Positions 30,296 to 37,988 of a stretch of 64,000 bases of DNA are shown here, one piece after another; position 1 is the stretch's first letter; every line of letters begins with the position of its first letter. Made by a program: the position numbers and the translations under genes. Under the pieces are notes generated by a model. The model had not been told where the DNA came from and did no database searches. It saw nothing but the letters and a program-made list of their open reading frames with translations. The DNA comes from Methylorubrum rhodinum. GTDB lineage: Bacteria; Pseudomonadota; Alphaproteobacteria; Rhizobiales; Beijerinckiaceae. Location: contig NZ_JACHOP010000018.1 of the NCBI RefSeq assembly GCF_014199935.1, positions 1-64,000 of the forward strand. Reading direction: 5' to 3'.

Positions 30296-31237
30296 TCAGC
30301 TCCCCGTGAGGTGGCGGCGCACCGCCCGCGCCGTGACGGCGGAGACGCGCACGTTCGATTCCCGGGTCACCCCGGCGATGTGCGGGGTCAGGATCAGGTT
30401 CGGCACGTCCGCGAAGACGGCGCCGGCCTCCCCGTCCAGGGGCTCGCGGGCGAAGACGTCGAGCGCCGCGCCGCCGAGATGGCCCGAGCGCAGGGCCGCC
30501 GCGACCGCCGCCTCGTCGGCGATGCCGCCGCGGGCGGCGTTGATCAGCACCGCCCCGCGGGGCATCCGGGCGATCGCCGCCGCATCGATCAGGCCGCGCG
30601 TTCCCTCGGTCAGCGGCACGTGCAGCGAGAGCACGTCGCTGTCCGCGAGCAGCGCGTCGAGGGCGACGCGCGCGACCGGGCCATGGGCCGGCCTCCAGGC
30701 CGCATCCTCGGGGGCGACGAACGGATCGTGCGCCGCGACCGACATGCCGAGTGCCGCGGCGCGGCGGGCGGTCTCGCGGGCGATGGCGCCGAACCCGACG
30801 AGGCCGAGGCGCTTGGCCCCGATCTCCCGGCCCATCAGGGCGTTGCGCGGCCACGTACCGGCCGCGACAGCGGCGCTCGCGCCGTAGGCGCCGCGCAGGA
30901 GCAGCATCGCGCAGGCCACGACGTACTCGGCCACGGCCCCGTCATTGGCGCCCGTCACCGGGTAGACCGCGATGCCGCGGGCGCGGCAGGCCTCGACGTC
31001 GATGTTGTCGAGGCCGACGCCGAGGCGACCGACCACCTTGAGGTCGGGGGCGCCGTCGAGCAGGGCGCCGCGCACCTGGGTCCGGTTGCGCACGATCAAG
31101 GCGTCGGCGCGCGCCAGCGCCGCGGCCAGCGCCTCGGGCCGGTCGACGAGGCCGGGATCGTACAGGACCTCGAAGCCGGAGAGTTCGGCGGCGATGGCCG
31201 CCTCGTCCATGAACTCGCTGACGACGACCTTGGGCAT
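30296..31237 (-). CDS. slcC: (S)-/D-sulfolactate dehydrogenase (SlcC type)
   Basis: 313 residues, D-2-hydroxyacid dehydrogenase family. Cofactor site GLVGFGAIARETARRA, catalytic Arg in INAARGGI, Glu in VFAREPLDG and His in LTPHIAGVT. SlcC oxidises (2S)-3-sulfolactate to sulfopyruvate with NAD; together with ComC it turns the S form into the R form that SuyAB can split. The specific function is inferred from context; by sequence alone it could be a phosphoglycerate-dehydrogenase-like enzyme of other specificity. Confidence 0.82.
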   Translation of the reverse strand: MPKVVVSEFMDEAAIAAELSGFEVLYDPGLVDRPEALAAALARADALIVRNRTQVRGALLDGAPDLKVVGRLGVGLDNIDVEACRARGIAVYPVTGANDGAVAEYVVACAMLLLRGAYGASAAVAAGTWPRNALMGREIGAKRLGLVGFGAIARETARRAAALGMSVAAHDPFVAPEDAAWRPAHGPVARVALDALLADSDVLSLHVPLTEGTRGLIDAAAIARMPRGAVLINAARGGIADEAAVAAALRSGHLGGAALDVFAREPLDGEAGAVFADVPNLILTPHIAGVTRESNVRVSAVTARAVRRHLTGS

Positions 31238-31282
31238 GGCGGGTTCCGTGGAACTGGTCCTGCAACGTCGAACGGCGCGGTC

Positions 31283-31310
31283 GCCCTCCCCCGCGGAGGG
31301 GGAGGGTCGA
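31283..31310. repeat. Short GC palindrome between suyB and slcC
   Basis: CCCTCCCCC-GCG-GAGGGGGAGGG region forming a tight hairpin in the 84-base gap of the operon. Related in style to the long inverted repeat near 21.8 kb. It could moderate read-through from suyAB into the dehydrogenase genes. Confidence 0.5.
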
Positions 31311-31321
31311 TGCCCCCGTCC

Positions 31322-32608
31322 TCAGGCGCTTCGGTAGAGCTTCGTCATCACGAACTCCCGGTGGCCGAGCGACTCGGCCGCGGTGAGGCGGCCGTTGGCG
31401 GTGCGCACCACCATGTCGATCAGGGCGTCGCCGGCCTGCGGAATCGTCATCTCGCGGGTCAGCACCCCGGAGACATCGACGTCGATATGCTCGCCCATGG
31501 TGCGCACGGTGCGGGGATTGCCGGTGATCTTGATCACCGGGACGATCGGGTTGCCGATCACGTTGCCCTGGCCCGTGGGGAAGGTGTGCACCACGTAGCC
31601 CGCCGCCGCCATCAGGGTCACGCACTCGGCCGCCGCCGAGGAGGTGTCCATGAAGTAGAGGCCGGGCCCCTTGGCCGGGCTTTCCGCCGGCTGAAGGGCG
31701 TCGATGTAGCGGCATTCGTGGCCGATCTTCTCGAGGTTGCCGAGCGCCTTCTCCTCGATCGTGGTCAGCCCGCCCGCGATGTTCCCCTTGGTCGGCTGCG
31801 AGTCCGAGAGGTCGTCGGTCTTGTGGGCCTCGATCACGTCGTCCTGGTAGGCCTTCCACATGGCGTACCACTTGTCGGAGATTTCCGGGCTCGCCGCCCG
31901 CTCGCGGCAGAGATGCTCGGCGCCGGTGATCTCCGAGGTCTCGCCGAACACCCCGTAGATCCCGTGCGGGATCAGCTTGTCGTACATGTTGCCGACGGTG
32001 GGGCAGGAGGCCAGTCCCGTGGTGGTGTCGGACTCGCCGCACTTCGTCGAGACCCAGAGGTCCGAGATCGGGCATTCCTCGCGGGCCAGCTCGGTCGCCC
32101 ATTGCACGAAGCGCTTGGCCTGGTAGCTCGCCCTGGCCACCGTGGCGATGTCGCCGTGGCCCTCGATGCCGAAGCCGACCACCGGCTTGCCGGTCCGGGC
32201 GATGCCCTCGACCACGCGGTTGGTCCACTGGTCCTCGATGCCGATCACCACCACGGCGGCGACGTTCGGGTTCGAGCCGATGCCGATGAGGGTGCGGAAA
32301 TGCAGCGCCAGATCCTCGCCGAACTGGAGCCGGCCATAGGCGTGGGGCAGCGCCATCGTGCCCTTCACGTTGTTGGCCACGGCCTCGCAGGCGGTGTTGG
32401 AGAGATCGTCGAGCGGCAGCAGCACAACGTGGTTGCGCACGCCGACGCGGCCGTTCTCGCGGCGCCAGCCCATGAAGGTGGCGGCCTCGTGATCGGCGGA
32501 GGCGCGGTCGGTCGAGAGCGCCTTCGTGGCGAATTGATCGGGAGCGCCGCCGACGAAGGGCGTGGCGATCTCGTGTTCGAGCCGAGCGGATTCCCTGAAC
32601 ATCGTCAC
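31322..32608 (-). CDS. suyB: (R)-sulfolactate sulfo-lyase, large subunit
   Basis: 428 residues, C-terminal-type altronate/galactarate dehydratase (UxaA/GarD) fold. Visible family parts: GWRRENGRVGVRNHVVLLPL, AVVVIGIEDQWTNRV, VSTKCGESDTTTGLASCPTV and YFMDTSSAAAECVTLMAAAG. SuyB with SuyA splits (2R)-sulfolactate into pyruvate and sulfite. The gene starts just past the suyA stop (ATG at 32608 or 32602). The split into a 105-residue SAF protein and this 428-residue protein is exactly the SuyA/SuyB arrangement. Confidence 0.9.
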   Translation of the reverse strand: MTMFRESARLEHEIATPFVGGAPDQFATKALSTDRASADHEAATFMGWRRENGRVGVRNHVVLLPLDDLSNTACEAVANNVKGTMALPHAYGRLQFGEDLALHFRTLIGIGSNPNVAAVVVIGIEDQWTNRVVEGIARTGKPVVGFGIEGHGDIATVARASYQAKRFVQWATELAREECPISDLWVSTKCGESDTTTGLASCPTVGNMYDKLIPHGIYGVFGETSEITGAEHLCRERAASPEISDKWYAMWKAYQDDVIEAHKTDDLSDSQPTKGNIAGGLTTIEEKALGNLEKIGHECRYIDALQPAESPAKGPGLYFMDTSSAAAECVTLMAAAGYVVHTFPTGQGNVIGNPIVPVIKITGNPRTVRTMGEHIDVDVSGVLTREMTIPQAGDALIDMVVRTANGRLTAAESLGHREFVMTKLYRSA

Positions 32609-32609
32609 C

Positions 32610-32927
32610 TCACCAGCGCTTCGTCTTGACGTTGTGAACGTGGACGTGCTCGCCCTTGGCGACGTCCTTGATGACCTTGCCGATGTCCTGGCCGTACTTG
32701 ATGGCCGTATCGCCCGCCTTGAGGTCGGTCAGCGCGACCTTGTGGCCGATCGGGATGTCGTGCCGGACATGCACCTCGAAGGTGGAGTCGTTCTCGGTGA
32801 CCACCCCGAAGGCGTCGGTGTCGGCCGAGAGGCCTTCGATCACCGCGACGGCGACGTTGTCGTCCGGGGAATGGGCGAGAAGATGCGGCTTGCGGCGTCC
32901 CGCGCCGGCTTCGGCGTGGCTGCTCAT
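32610..32927 (-). CDS. suyA: (R)-sulfolactate sulfo-lyase, small subunit
   Basis: 105 residues, a stand-alone SAF domain as at the N-terminus of altronate dehydratase (FEVHVRHDIPIGHKVALTDL, IKYGQDIGKVIKDVAKGEHV, HVHNVKTKRW). First gene of the suyA-suyB-slcC-comC unit. A GGAGGACCGC ribosome site precedes it. Two copies of the cluster palindrome lie upstream, at 32971 and 33091. Confidence 0.92.
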   Translation of the reverse strand: MSSHAEAGAGRRKPHLLAHSPDDNVAVAVIEGLSADTDAFGVVTENDSTFEVHVRHDIPIGHKVALTDLKAGDTAIKYGQDIGKVIKDVAKGEHVHVHNVKTKRW

Positions 32928-32970
32928 GCGGTCCTCCTGCTGGCTGATCGTCGTCTCTTGGCGGCGACTA

Positions 32971-32984
32971 GTCTTATATAAGAC
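32971..32984. promoter_or_regulatory. Cluster operator, site 1 (suyA proximal)
   Basis: GTCTTATATAAGAC, a perfect 14-base palindrome, 44 bases from the suyA start codon. Best copy of the motif GTCWTATAYAWGAC. Confidence 0.75.
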
Positions 32985-33090
32985 CTATCATATCAAAAGC
33001 GTCAAGGGTGAGACGGCTGCGTCGATGGGTGGCCCGGTTTGACCCACGGTGAGGAACGTCTCGCCAGCAAACGTTTGTTCGTAGCCATAT

Positions 33091-33104
33091 GTCTTATATA
33101 AGAA
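33091..33104. promoter_or_regulatory. Cluster operator, site 2 (suyA distal)
   Basis: GTCTTATATAAGAA, 13 of 14 bases identical to site 1 and exactly 120 bases further upstream of suyA. Twin sites would suit looping or cooperative repressor binding. Confidence 0.72.
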
Positions 33105-33166
33105 TTATTCCAAAAATGGCCGTTCCTGCAAGGTGGGTGGCCGGATGCGAGCGCGACGGTCCTCCC

Positions 33167-34903
33167 TCAGGCCGCCGTGTCGAGGAGCGAGATGCCCGGC
33201 CGCACATGGGTGAAGGCGACCGGCTCCATCGCGATCGCGAAGGCCTCGCCCTGCCGCCGCACCACCGTGTAGGCGGAGGTGGCGAGGTCCGACGTCTCGG
33301 GATGGTCCTCGCGGAAATGCGCGCCGCGGCTGTCGGTGCGGGCGAGGGCGGCGCGGGCGATCGCTTGCGAGACGAGAACGAGGTTCTCCAGATTCAGCCG
33401 GTCCATCCAGGTGAGCGCGTAGCGGCGGTCGCCGTCCGGGGCGCCCGCGCGGGCGACCGCGTCGGCGAGGCCGTCGAGGGCGGCGAGCCCGCGCCTCAGC
33501 CCGGCCTCGTCGCGCAGGATGCCGACATCGGCCCACATCGTCTCGTAGAGCGCCTCGCGGATCGCCGGGAGTTCGCCTTCGGGCCGGCCGAGCGGCCCGA
33601 AGGCGCGGGCGAGCCCGGCCTCGACCGCGTCCGGATCGGGATCGGCGAGGCCGCCGCCGCGGGCGACCGCGCGGGCCATGGACTGGCCGGCGAGCCCGCC
33701 GAACACGGTGGAGTTCGCCACGCCGTTGCCGCCGAGCCGGTTCGCCCCGTGCACGCCGCCGGTATCCTCGCCCGCCGCGTAGAGGCGCGGCAGCGCCGTG
33801 GTGCAGTCCACCGCGAACTGGAGGCCGCCCATCATGTAGTGGGCGGTCGGGATCACCTCGACGAGCCCCCCCGCGAGGTCGAAGCCGCAATCGGCGCAGC
33901 GCTCGACCATGCCCTTGAAGCGGCGGCGGACATCCTCCGGGCCGAGATGGCTCATCTGGATGTGCACGCCCCCGTTCGGGGTGGCGTAGCCGTCGCGGAT
34001 GCGGCGGATGATCGAGCGGCTGACGACGTCGCGCGTCGCCCGCTCGGCGCGCGGGTCGTAGGCCTCCATGAAGCGCTCAGCCGTCGCATCGAGCAGCCAG
34101 CCGCCCGCCCCGCGCAGGCCCTCCTCCAGCACCGTGCCGGTCATGCGGGTGCCGGCCCCGGCGAGCAGGCCGGTGGGGTGGAACTGCACCATCTCCATGT
34201 CGCGCAACGGCAGCCCGGCGCGCAAAGCCATGGCGAGCCCGTCGCAGGACTTGTCGCCCGAGGGCGTGTGGTACTTGTACATGGTCGGCCCGCCGCCGGT
34301 GGCGAGCAGCACGGCCTTCGCCCGCACCAGCTTGGCCTCGCCCGAGCGCATGTCGAGCATCAGGACGCCGGCAAGCCCCGAGCCGTCGCGGGCCGGGATC
34401 AGTTCCAGCGCCCGGTGGTCCTCCAGGCGGTTCACGTCGCGCCGCCAGACCTGCTCGGAGAGCCGGTTGATGATCTCGATGCCGGTGAGGTCGCCCTTGT
34501 GCACCGTGCGGTCGAAGGTCTGTCCGGCAAAGGCCTTCTGGTGGACGCTGCCGTCCGGGTTGCGGTCGAAGAAGCAGCCGAGCTCGGTCTCCAGTTCGCG
34601 GATGCGCACCTGCGCCTCGGTGACGAGCGTCCAGGCGAGCGCCTGGTCGTTCAGCCACTTGCCGCCCTCGACCGTGTCCATGAAGTGGCGCTCGACCGAG
34701 TCGCCCGGCGCCAGCGCCACGTTGTAGCCGCCCTGGACCATGCGGGTGCAGCCGCACTTGCCGAGCAGCCCCTTCACCGCGACCGTCACCGCGAGGTCCG
34801 GTGCCGTCTTCTTGGCGTGGAGCGCCGCGAACAGCCCGGCCCCGCCGGAGCCCAGGATCAGGATGTCGGTCTCGACCTGCAAAAGGTCCGCAGCGAGGCT
34901 CAT
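33167..34903 (-). CDS. Succinate dehydrogenase/fumarate reductase-like flavoprotein subunit; possible 3-sulfopropionate dehydrogenase
   Basis: 578 residues. FAD site ILGSGGAGLFAALHAKK near residue 17. Catalytic residues of the family are kept: His242 (QFHPTG), Arg291 (RDVVSRSI), His355 (PTAHYMMGG) and Arg389 (HGANRLG). Two differences stand out. The flavin-linking His of SdhA is Cys52 here (KCGCTRMVQGG). The substrate-contacting Thr of the TEG motif is Glu260 (LEEGLRGAGG). The gene overlaps the fumarase-like beta gene by four bases (ATGA). A role in oxidising a sulfonated propionate to the acrylate is inferred from context; ordinary succinate dehydrogenase is the alternative. Confidence 0.85.
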   Translation of the reverse strand: MSLAADLLQVETDILILGSGGAGLFAALHAKKTAPDLAVTVAVKGLLGKCGCTRMVQGGYNVALAPGDSVERHFMDTVEGGKWLNDQALAWTLVTEAQVRIRELETELGCFFDRNPDGSVHQKAFAGQTFDRTVHKGDLTGIEIINRLSEQVWRRDVNRLEDHRALELIPARDGSGLAGVLMLDMRSGEAKLVRAKAVLLATGGGPTMYKYHTPSGDKSCDGLAMALRAGLPLRDMEMVQFHPTGLLAGAGTRMTGTVLEEGLRGAGGWLLDATAERFMEAYDPRAERATRDVVSRSIIRRIRDGYATPNGGVHIQMSHLGPEDVRRRFKGMVERCADCGFDLAGGLVEVIPTAHYMMGGLQFAVDCTTALPRLYAAGEDTGGVHGANRLGGNGVANSTVFGGLAGQSMARAVARGGGLADPDPDAVEAGLARAFGPLGRPEGELPAIREALYETMWADVGILRDEAGLRRGLAALDGLADAVARAGAPDGDRRYALTWMDRLNLENLVLVSQAIARAALARTDSRGAHFREDHPETSDLATSAYTVVRRQGEAFAIAMEPVAFTHVRPGISLLDTAA

Positions 34904-35511
34904 CGGGCCTCCTCCAGGCTGGCCAGCACGGCGTCGCGGCGGCTGGCCACGTCGCGCTGCACCTCGGCGAAGAGCGAGCCGCCGTGCGAATCCATGCCGA
35001 CCAAGAGCGGCCCGAAATCGCGGATCGCGAAGCGCCACAGGCTCTCGGGATGGAGGTCGTCCATGTCGACGTCCTCGATGCGCTCGATCCACGTGGTCTC
35101 CAGCGCCGCCGCACCCCCGACGATGGCAAGGTAGGCGCCGCCCCGCTCGGCGAAGGCCTTCGACGTCGCCGGCCCCATGCCGCCCTTGCCGACGATGAGG
35201 CGCACGCCTTCCCGCGCCATCAGCGCGTCGGTGAAGCGCTCCATGCGCATCGAGGTGGTGGTGCCGATGCAGAACGGCGCGTAGCCGACCGGCGCCTCGG
35301 GCGAGGGCGCGACCCGGTGGACGTTGGGCGCGGTGTGGATCACCGCGTGCCCGGCGAGGTCGAGCCGGGTGCGCCGGTCCCGGTCGAACATGTGGATCAG
35401 CGTGGCGTCGCGGATGCCGAACAGCCAGCGCCGCAGGGTGACGGTGTCGCCGATGCGCAGCGCCCGGATCTCGGGCTCCCCGGCCGGCATGTCGAGGACG
35501 TGGTGGGCCAT
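34900..35511 (-). CDS. Class I fumarase-like hydratase, beta (C-terminal) subunit
   Basis: 203 residues, the swivelling domain of two-subunit class I hydro-lyases (fumarase/tartrate dehydratase beta). Visible: VGYAPFCIGTTTSMRMERF, IVGKGGMGPATSKAF and IRDFGPLLVGMDSHGGSL. It pairs with the alpha subunit encoded upstream. ATG at 35511 is used; the open frame extends to 35634 through a repeat. It overlaps the flavoprotein gene by four bases. In this setting it may hydrate 3-sulfoacrylate instead of fumarate. Confidence 0.87.
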   Translation of the reverse strand: MAHHVLDMPAGEPEIRALRIGDTVTLRRWLFGIRDATLIHMFDRDRRTRLDLAGHAVIHTAPNVHRVAPSPEAPVGYAPFCIGTTTSMRMERFTDALMAREGVRLIVGKGGMGPATSKAFAERGGAYLAIVGGAAALETTWIERIEDVDMDDLHPESLWRFAIRDFGPLLVGMDSHGGSLFAEVQRDVASRRDAVLASLEEAR

Positions 35512-35581
35512 GGGGGCCTCCTCAGTCGAAGCGCGGCGGAACGCGTCCCAATCGACGATGATCCTGACTCGTCGTCGATTG

Positions 35582-35660
35582 CCCGCGCGACTGCGCGGCG
35601 GCGGCCGTCCGCCGGACGCACGGAACGGGACCATCGGTCCGGTTCCGTGCAGCTTGGAAT
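35582..35660. repeat. Hairpin repeat family B, copy A (inside the operon)
   Basis: CGCGACTGCGCGGCGGCGG then CCGCCGGAC, followed by the hairpin GCACGGAACGGGACC (35618-35632) / GGTCCGGTTCCGTGC (35636-35650) with one mismatch. It occupies the 148-base gap between the alpha and beta fumarase-like genes and could act as an RNA-processing or attenuation point. Confidence 0.7.
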
Positions 35661-36532
35661 CAGTCGAACGCGATGCCGCCCGGCGTGATCGTCGCGCGGG
35701 CGCGGCGGGCCGAGTGGCACTGGATGTTCACGGCGACCGGGTTCTGGGTGATGTGGGTGGCGGCCAGTTCCACGTGGACCGCGAAGCTGGTCGAGCGCCC
35801 GCCGAGTCCCTGCGGACCGATGCCGAGTTCGTTGACCGCCCGCGACAGCTCCGCCTCGATCCGGGCGCCCTCCGGGTCGGCGCAGACCGAGCGGAGCGGC
35901 CGCGTCGCCGCGACCTTGGCGAGGTGCATGCAGAGATCCGAGGTCCCGCCCAATCCCACGCCGACGATGGTCGGCGGGCAGACCCGGCCGCCGAGCTCGA
36001 TCACCCGGTCGATCACGAAGCGCTTGGCCGCCCCGATCCCGTCGGAGGGCAGCAGCATCTGCAGGAAGGAGCCGTTCTCCGAGCCCGAGCCCTTCGGGAT
36101 CATCTCGACCGCGACGGTCTCGGGACGTTCGTCGAAATCGACATGGATGATCGGCACCCGGATGCCGCAGGAGGTCTGCTCGTTCTTGCGCGTGATCGGA
36201 TGGACCACGGAGGAGCGCAGGGAGAATTCCTTGGTCGCCCGCTCGCAGCCGCGCCGGATCGCGGCCTTGAGGTCCGCGCCGTCGAAGGCGACGCCGCGGC
36301 CGATGCGGATGTTGTAGATCGGGATGCCGGTGTCCTGGCAGAGGATGTTCTTGGTGCGCTCGGCGACCGCGACGTTCTCCACCATCGTGTCGAGGATGGC
36401 GCGGCCCGTCGCGCTGGTCTCGGCCCGCTGCAACTCCGAGAAACCCGCCTTGATGTCGGGCGGCAGGATCTTCAGGGCCCGGACGTAGAGGTCGCGGCAG
36501 ACCTCCTCGAATTCGCGCAGGTCGAGCTCCAT
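35660..36532 (-). CDS. Class I fumarase-like hydratase, alpha (N-terminal) subunit
   Basis: 290 residues with all three 4Fe-4S ligands of class I hydro-lyases: Cys65 (NILCQDTGIPI), Cys185 (GGRVCPPTIVGVGLGGTSD) and Cys272 (NIQCHSARR), plus KGSGSENGSF. Ordinary fumarase and L-tartrate dehydratase share this plan, so the substrate cannot be read from motifs. It sits 24 bases after the sdhC-like gene. Within the sulfonate cluster, hydration of 3-sulfoacrylate to 3-sulfolactate is the attractive reading (inference). Confidence 0.88.
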   Translation of the reverse strand: MELDLREFEEVCRDLYVRALKILPPDIKAGFSELQRAETSATGRAILDTMVENVAVAERTKNILCQDTGIPIYNIRIGRGVAFDGADLKAAIRRGCERATKEFSLRSSVVHPITRKNEQTSCGIRVPIIHVDFDERPETVAVEMIPKGSGSENGSFLQMLLPSDGIGAAKRFVIDRVIELGGRVCPPTIVGVGLGGTSDLCMHLAKVAATRPLRSVCADPEGARIEAELSRAVNELGIGPQGLGGRSTSFAVHVELAATHITQNPVAVNIQCHSARRARATITPGGIAFD

Positions 36533-36556
36533 GGCGGATCTCCGGATGGCGGGCGG

Positions 36557-36910
36557 TCAGGCCCCGCTGAGCAGGAACAGGAGGCCGACCGCGAAGGAGG
36601 TCGCGAGGCAGCCCGAGACGACGAGGGCGGTGCGCTCGCGGTAGCTCAGCCACTCGATCGCGAGCACGCGCAGGCCGAGCGCCATGTGGACGGCGAGCGC
36701 GCAGACGAGGCCCCACTCGGCCACGCGCACGAAGCCGTTGTGGGTGAGCCCGAGGAAGCTCTCCAGCCGGTCGGCGCCCTGCAGCGCGGTGCCGAGGGCG
36801 ACGAAGTGCATCGGCAGGAACAAGGCGAGCGCGATGCCGGAGAGCCGGTGGATCAGGGCGGCGGCGAAGCCCGGCCGGCGGTGGGGGGCGTGGGTGATGC
36901 CGGTCCTCAT
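36557..36910 (-). CDS. SdhC-like membrane anchor subunit
   Basis: 117 residues, three membrane helices, with the HRLSGIALALFLPMHF motif typical of succinate dehydrogenase cytochrome b subunits (haem or quinone-site histidines). It anchors the dehydrogenase to the inner membrane and passes electrons to quinone. ATG 36910 overlaps the sdhD-like stop by four bases (ATGA), showing translational coupling. Confidence 0.82.
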   Translation of the reverse strand: MRTGITHAPHRRPGFAAALIHRLSGIALALFLPMHFVALGTALQGADRLESFLGLTHNGFVRVAEWGLVCALAVHMALGLRVLAIEWLSYRERTALVVSGCLATSFAVGLLFLLSGA

Positions 36911-37236
36911 GCTCCGTACACCGCGAGCGCCGCCCGCAGCCCCAACCCGGCGAGCAGGGCCGAGAGGGCGAGCATGGCGATGTCGAGGGAGCGTCCGCGC
37001 CAGCCGGTCCACTCCCGCAGGATGCTGCGCAGGCCGATCGGCGCGTGGATCGCCGCCGCCAGCACGAAGACCGCGTAGAACAGGAGGAAGCCGAGATGGC
37101 CCTGCGTCCGGCCCAGGATCTCGCCGGCCGTCAGCCCCCCCCGCACGGCGTAGAGGATCGTGCCGAGATGGACCGCGACCGTGAGCGCCAGGATCGCGGC
37201 GGTGCCGCGCTGGGCGAGGTAGAGGAGCGGGCTCAT
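36907..37236 (-). CDS. SdhD-like membrane anchor subunit
   Basis: 109 residues, three membrane helices (AAILALTVAVHLGTILYAV, LLFYAVFVLAAAIHAPIGL, then LDIAMLALSALLAGLGL). The histidines in helices 1 and 2 (VHLG, IHAPIG) are positioned like haem ligands of Sdh/Frd anchors. Starts inside the sdhB-like stop (ATGA overlap). Together with SdhC-like it would link substrate oxidation to the quinone pool. Confidence 0.8.
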   Translation of the reverse strand: MSPLLYLAQRGTAAILALTVAVHLGTILYAVRGGLTAGEILGRTQGHLGFLLFYAVFVLAAAIHAPIGLRSILREWTGWRGRSLDIAMLALSALLAGLGLRAALAVYGA

Positions 37237-37988
37237 CCGCGCCTCCAGAGCCGGCGGAGCGCCGCCTTGCCGGTCTCGCGCTTCAGGCCGGCGATGGCGA
37301 AGGTCGGGCTGAGCGCTTTCGGGCAGTGCTCGGTGCAGCTCATGTGGCTGTGGCAGGAATGGCAGCCGGCATCGCCCGCCACCGCGTCGAGCCGCGCCGC
37401 CTGTCCCCGGTCGCGCACGTCGTTGACGAGCGTCCAGGCGCGGTTCAGCGCCGCCGGCCCGAGATAGTCGGGGTTCCAGGTCACCAGATCGCAGGCCGCG
37501 TAGCAGACGCCGCAATTGATGCACTCGATGCCGGCATCCGCCTCCCGGCGCTCGGCGGAATCGGGCAGCACCGCCGCGAAATCGTCCGGCGGGTTCTCCC
37601 CCGGATCGAAAGAGCCGTGGGCGCGGCGCCACTTCTCGAAGAAGGGCTCCATATCGACGGCGAGATCCTTCACCACCGGCAGGTTGCGCAGGGGCTCCAG
37701 CAGCAAGGCCCCCTCCGGCGCCACGGCGGCGACGCGGGTGCGGCAGGTCCAGCGCGGGCGCCCGTTCACGGTCATGCCGCAGGAACCGCACATGCCGACC
37801 CGGCAGGCGAAGCGGTAGGCCAGCGTCGGGTCCTGCTCGCGCTGGATCTCGGTGACGACGTCGAGCACGGTCTGGTTGGCGCGCCGCGGCACGGCGTAGT
37901 CCTGCACGCCGTCGCCACGCCGCACGCGCACCCGCAGCGCCTCGGTCGCGCCCTCTGCCACCGCGGCGTGGTCGACGGGCGCCGTCAC
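37233..37988 (-). CDS. Succinate dehydrogenase/fumarate reductase-like iron-sulfur subunit
   Basis: 251 residues from GTG 37988. The 2Fe-2S ligands are in CRVGMCGSC and the following WTC; a 4Fe-4S-type CINCGVCYAAC and a second set CHSCHSHMSCTEHCP hold the other clusters. It transfers electrons from the FAD subunit to the anchors. GTG overlaps the stop of the sulfonate-binding protein gene (GTGA), so transporter and dehydrogenase are translated together, a strong hint that the imported compound is the dehydrogenase substrate. Confidence 0.87.
   Translation of the reverse strand: MTAPVDHAAVAEGATEALRVRVRRGDGVQDYAVPRRANQTVLDVVTEIQREQDPTLAYRFACRVGMCGSCGMTVNGRPRWTCRTRVAAVAPEGALLLEPLRNLPVVKDLAVDMEPFFEKWRRAHGSFDPGENPPDDFAAVLPDSAERREADAGIECINCGVCYAACDLVTWNPDYLGPAALNRAWTLVNDVRDRGQAARLDAVAGDAGCHSCHSHMSCTEHCPKALSPTFAIAGLKRETGKAALRRLWRRG

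Larger units (their letters stand above)
32928..33166. promoter_or_regulatory. suyA promoter region
   Basis: 239 bases, much richer in A+T than its surroundings. It contains two operator-like palindromes exactly 120 bases apart (separately listed). No gene. The 3' end of the Sdh-like flavoprotein gene borders it, so suyAB can be transcribed from here independently of the upstream operon. Confidence 0.7.

Noticed and set aside
36907..37791. 294-residue version of the SdhD-like protein
   Set aside because: The upstream part is antisense-like read-through of the iron-sulfur gene in another frame; the ATG at 37236 gives a clean three-helix anchor.
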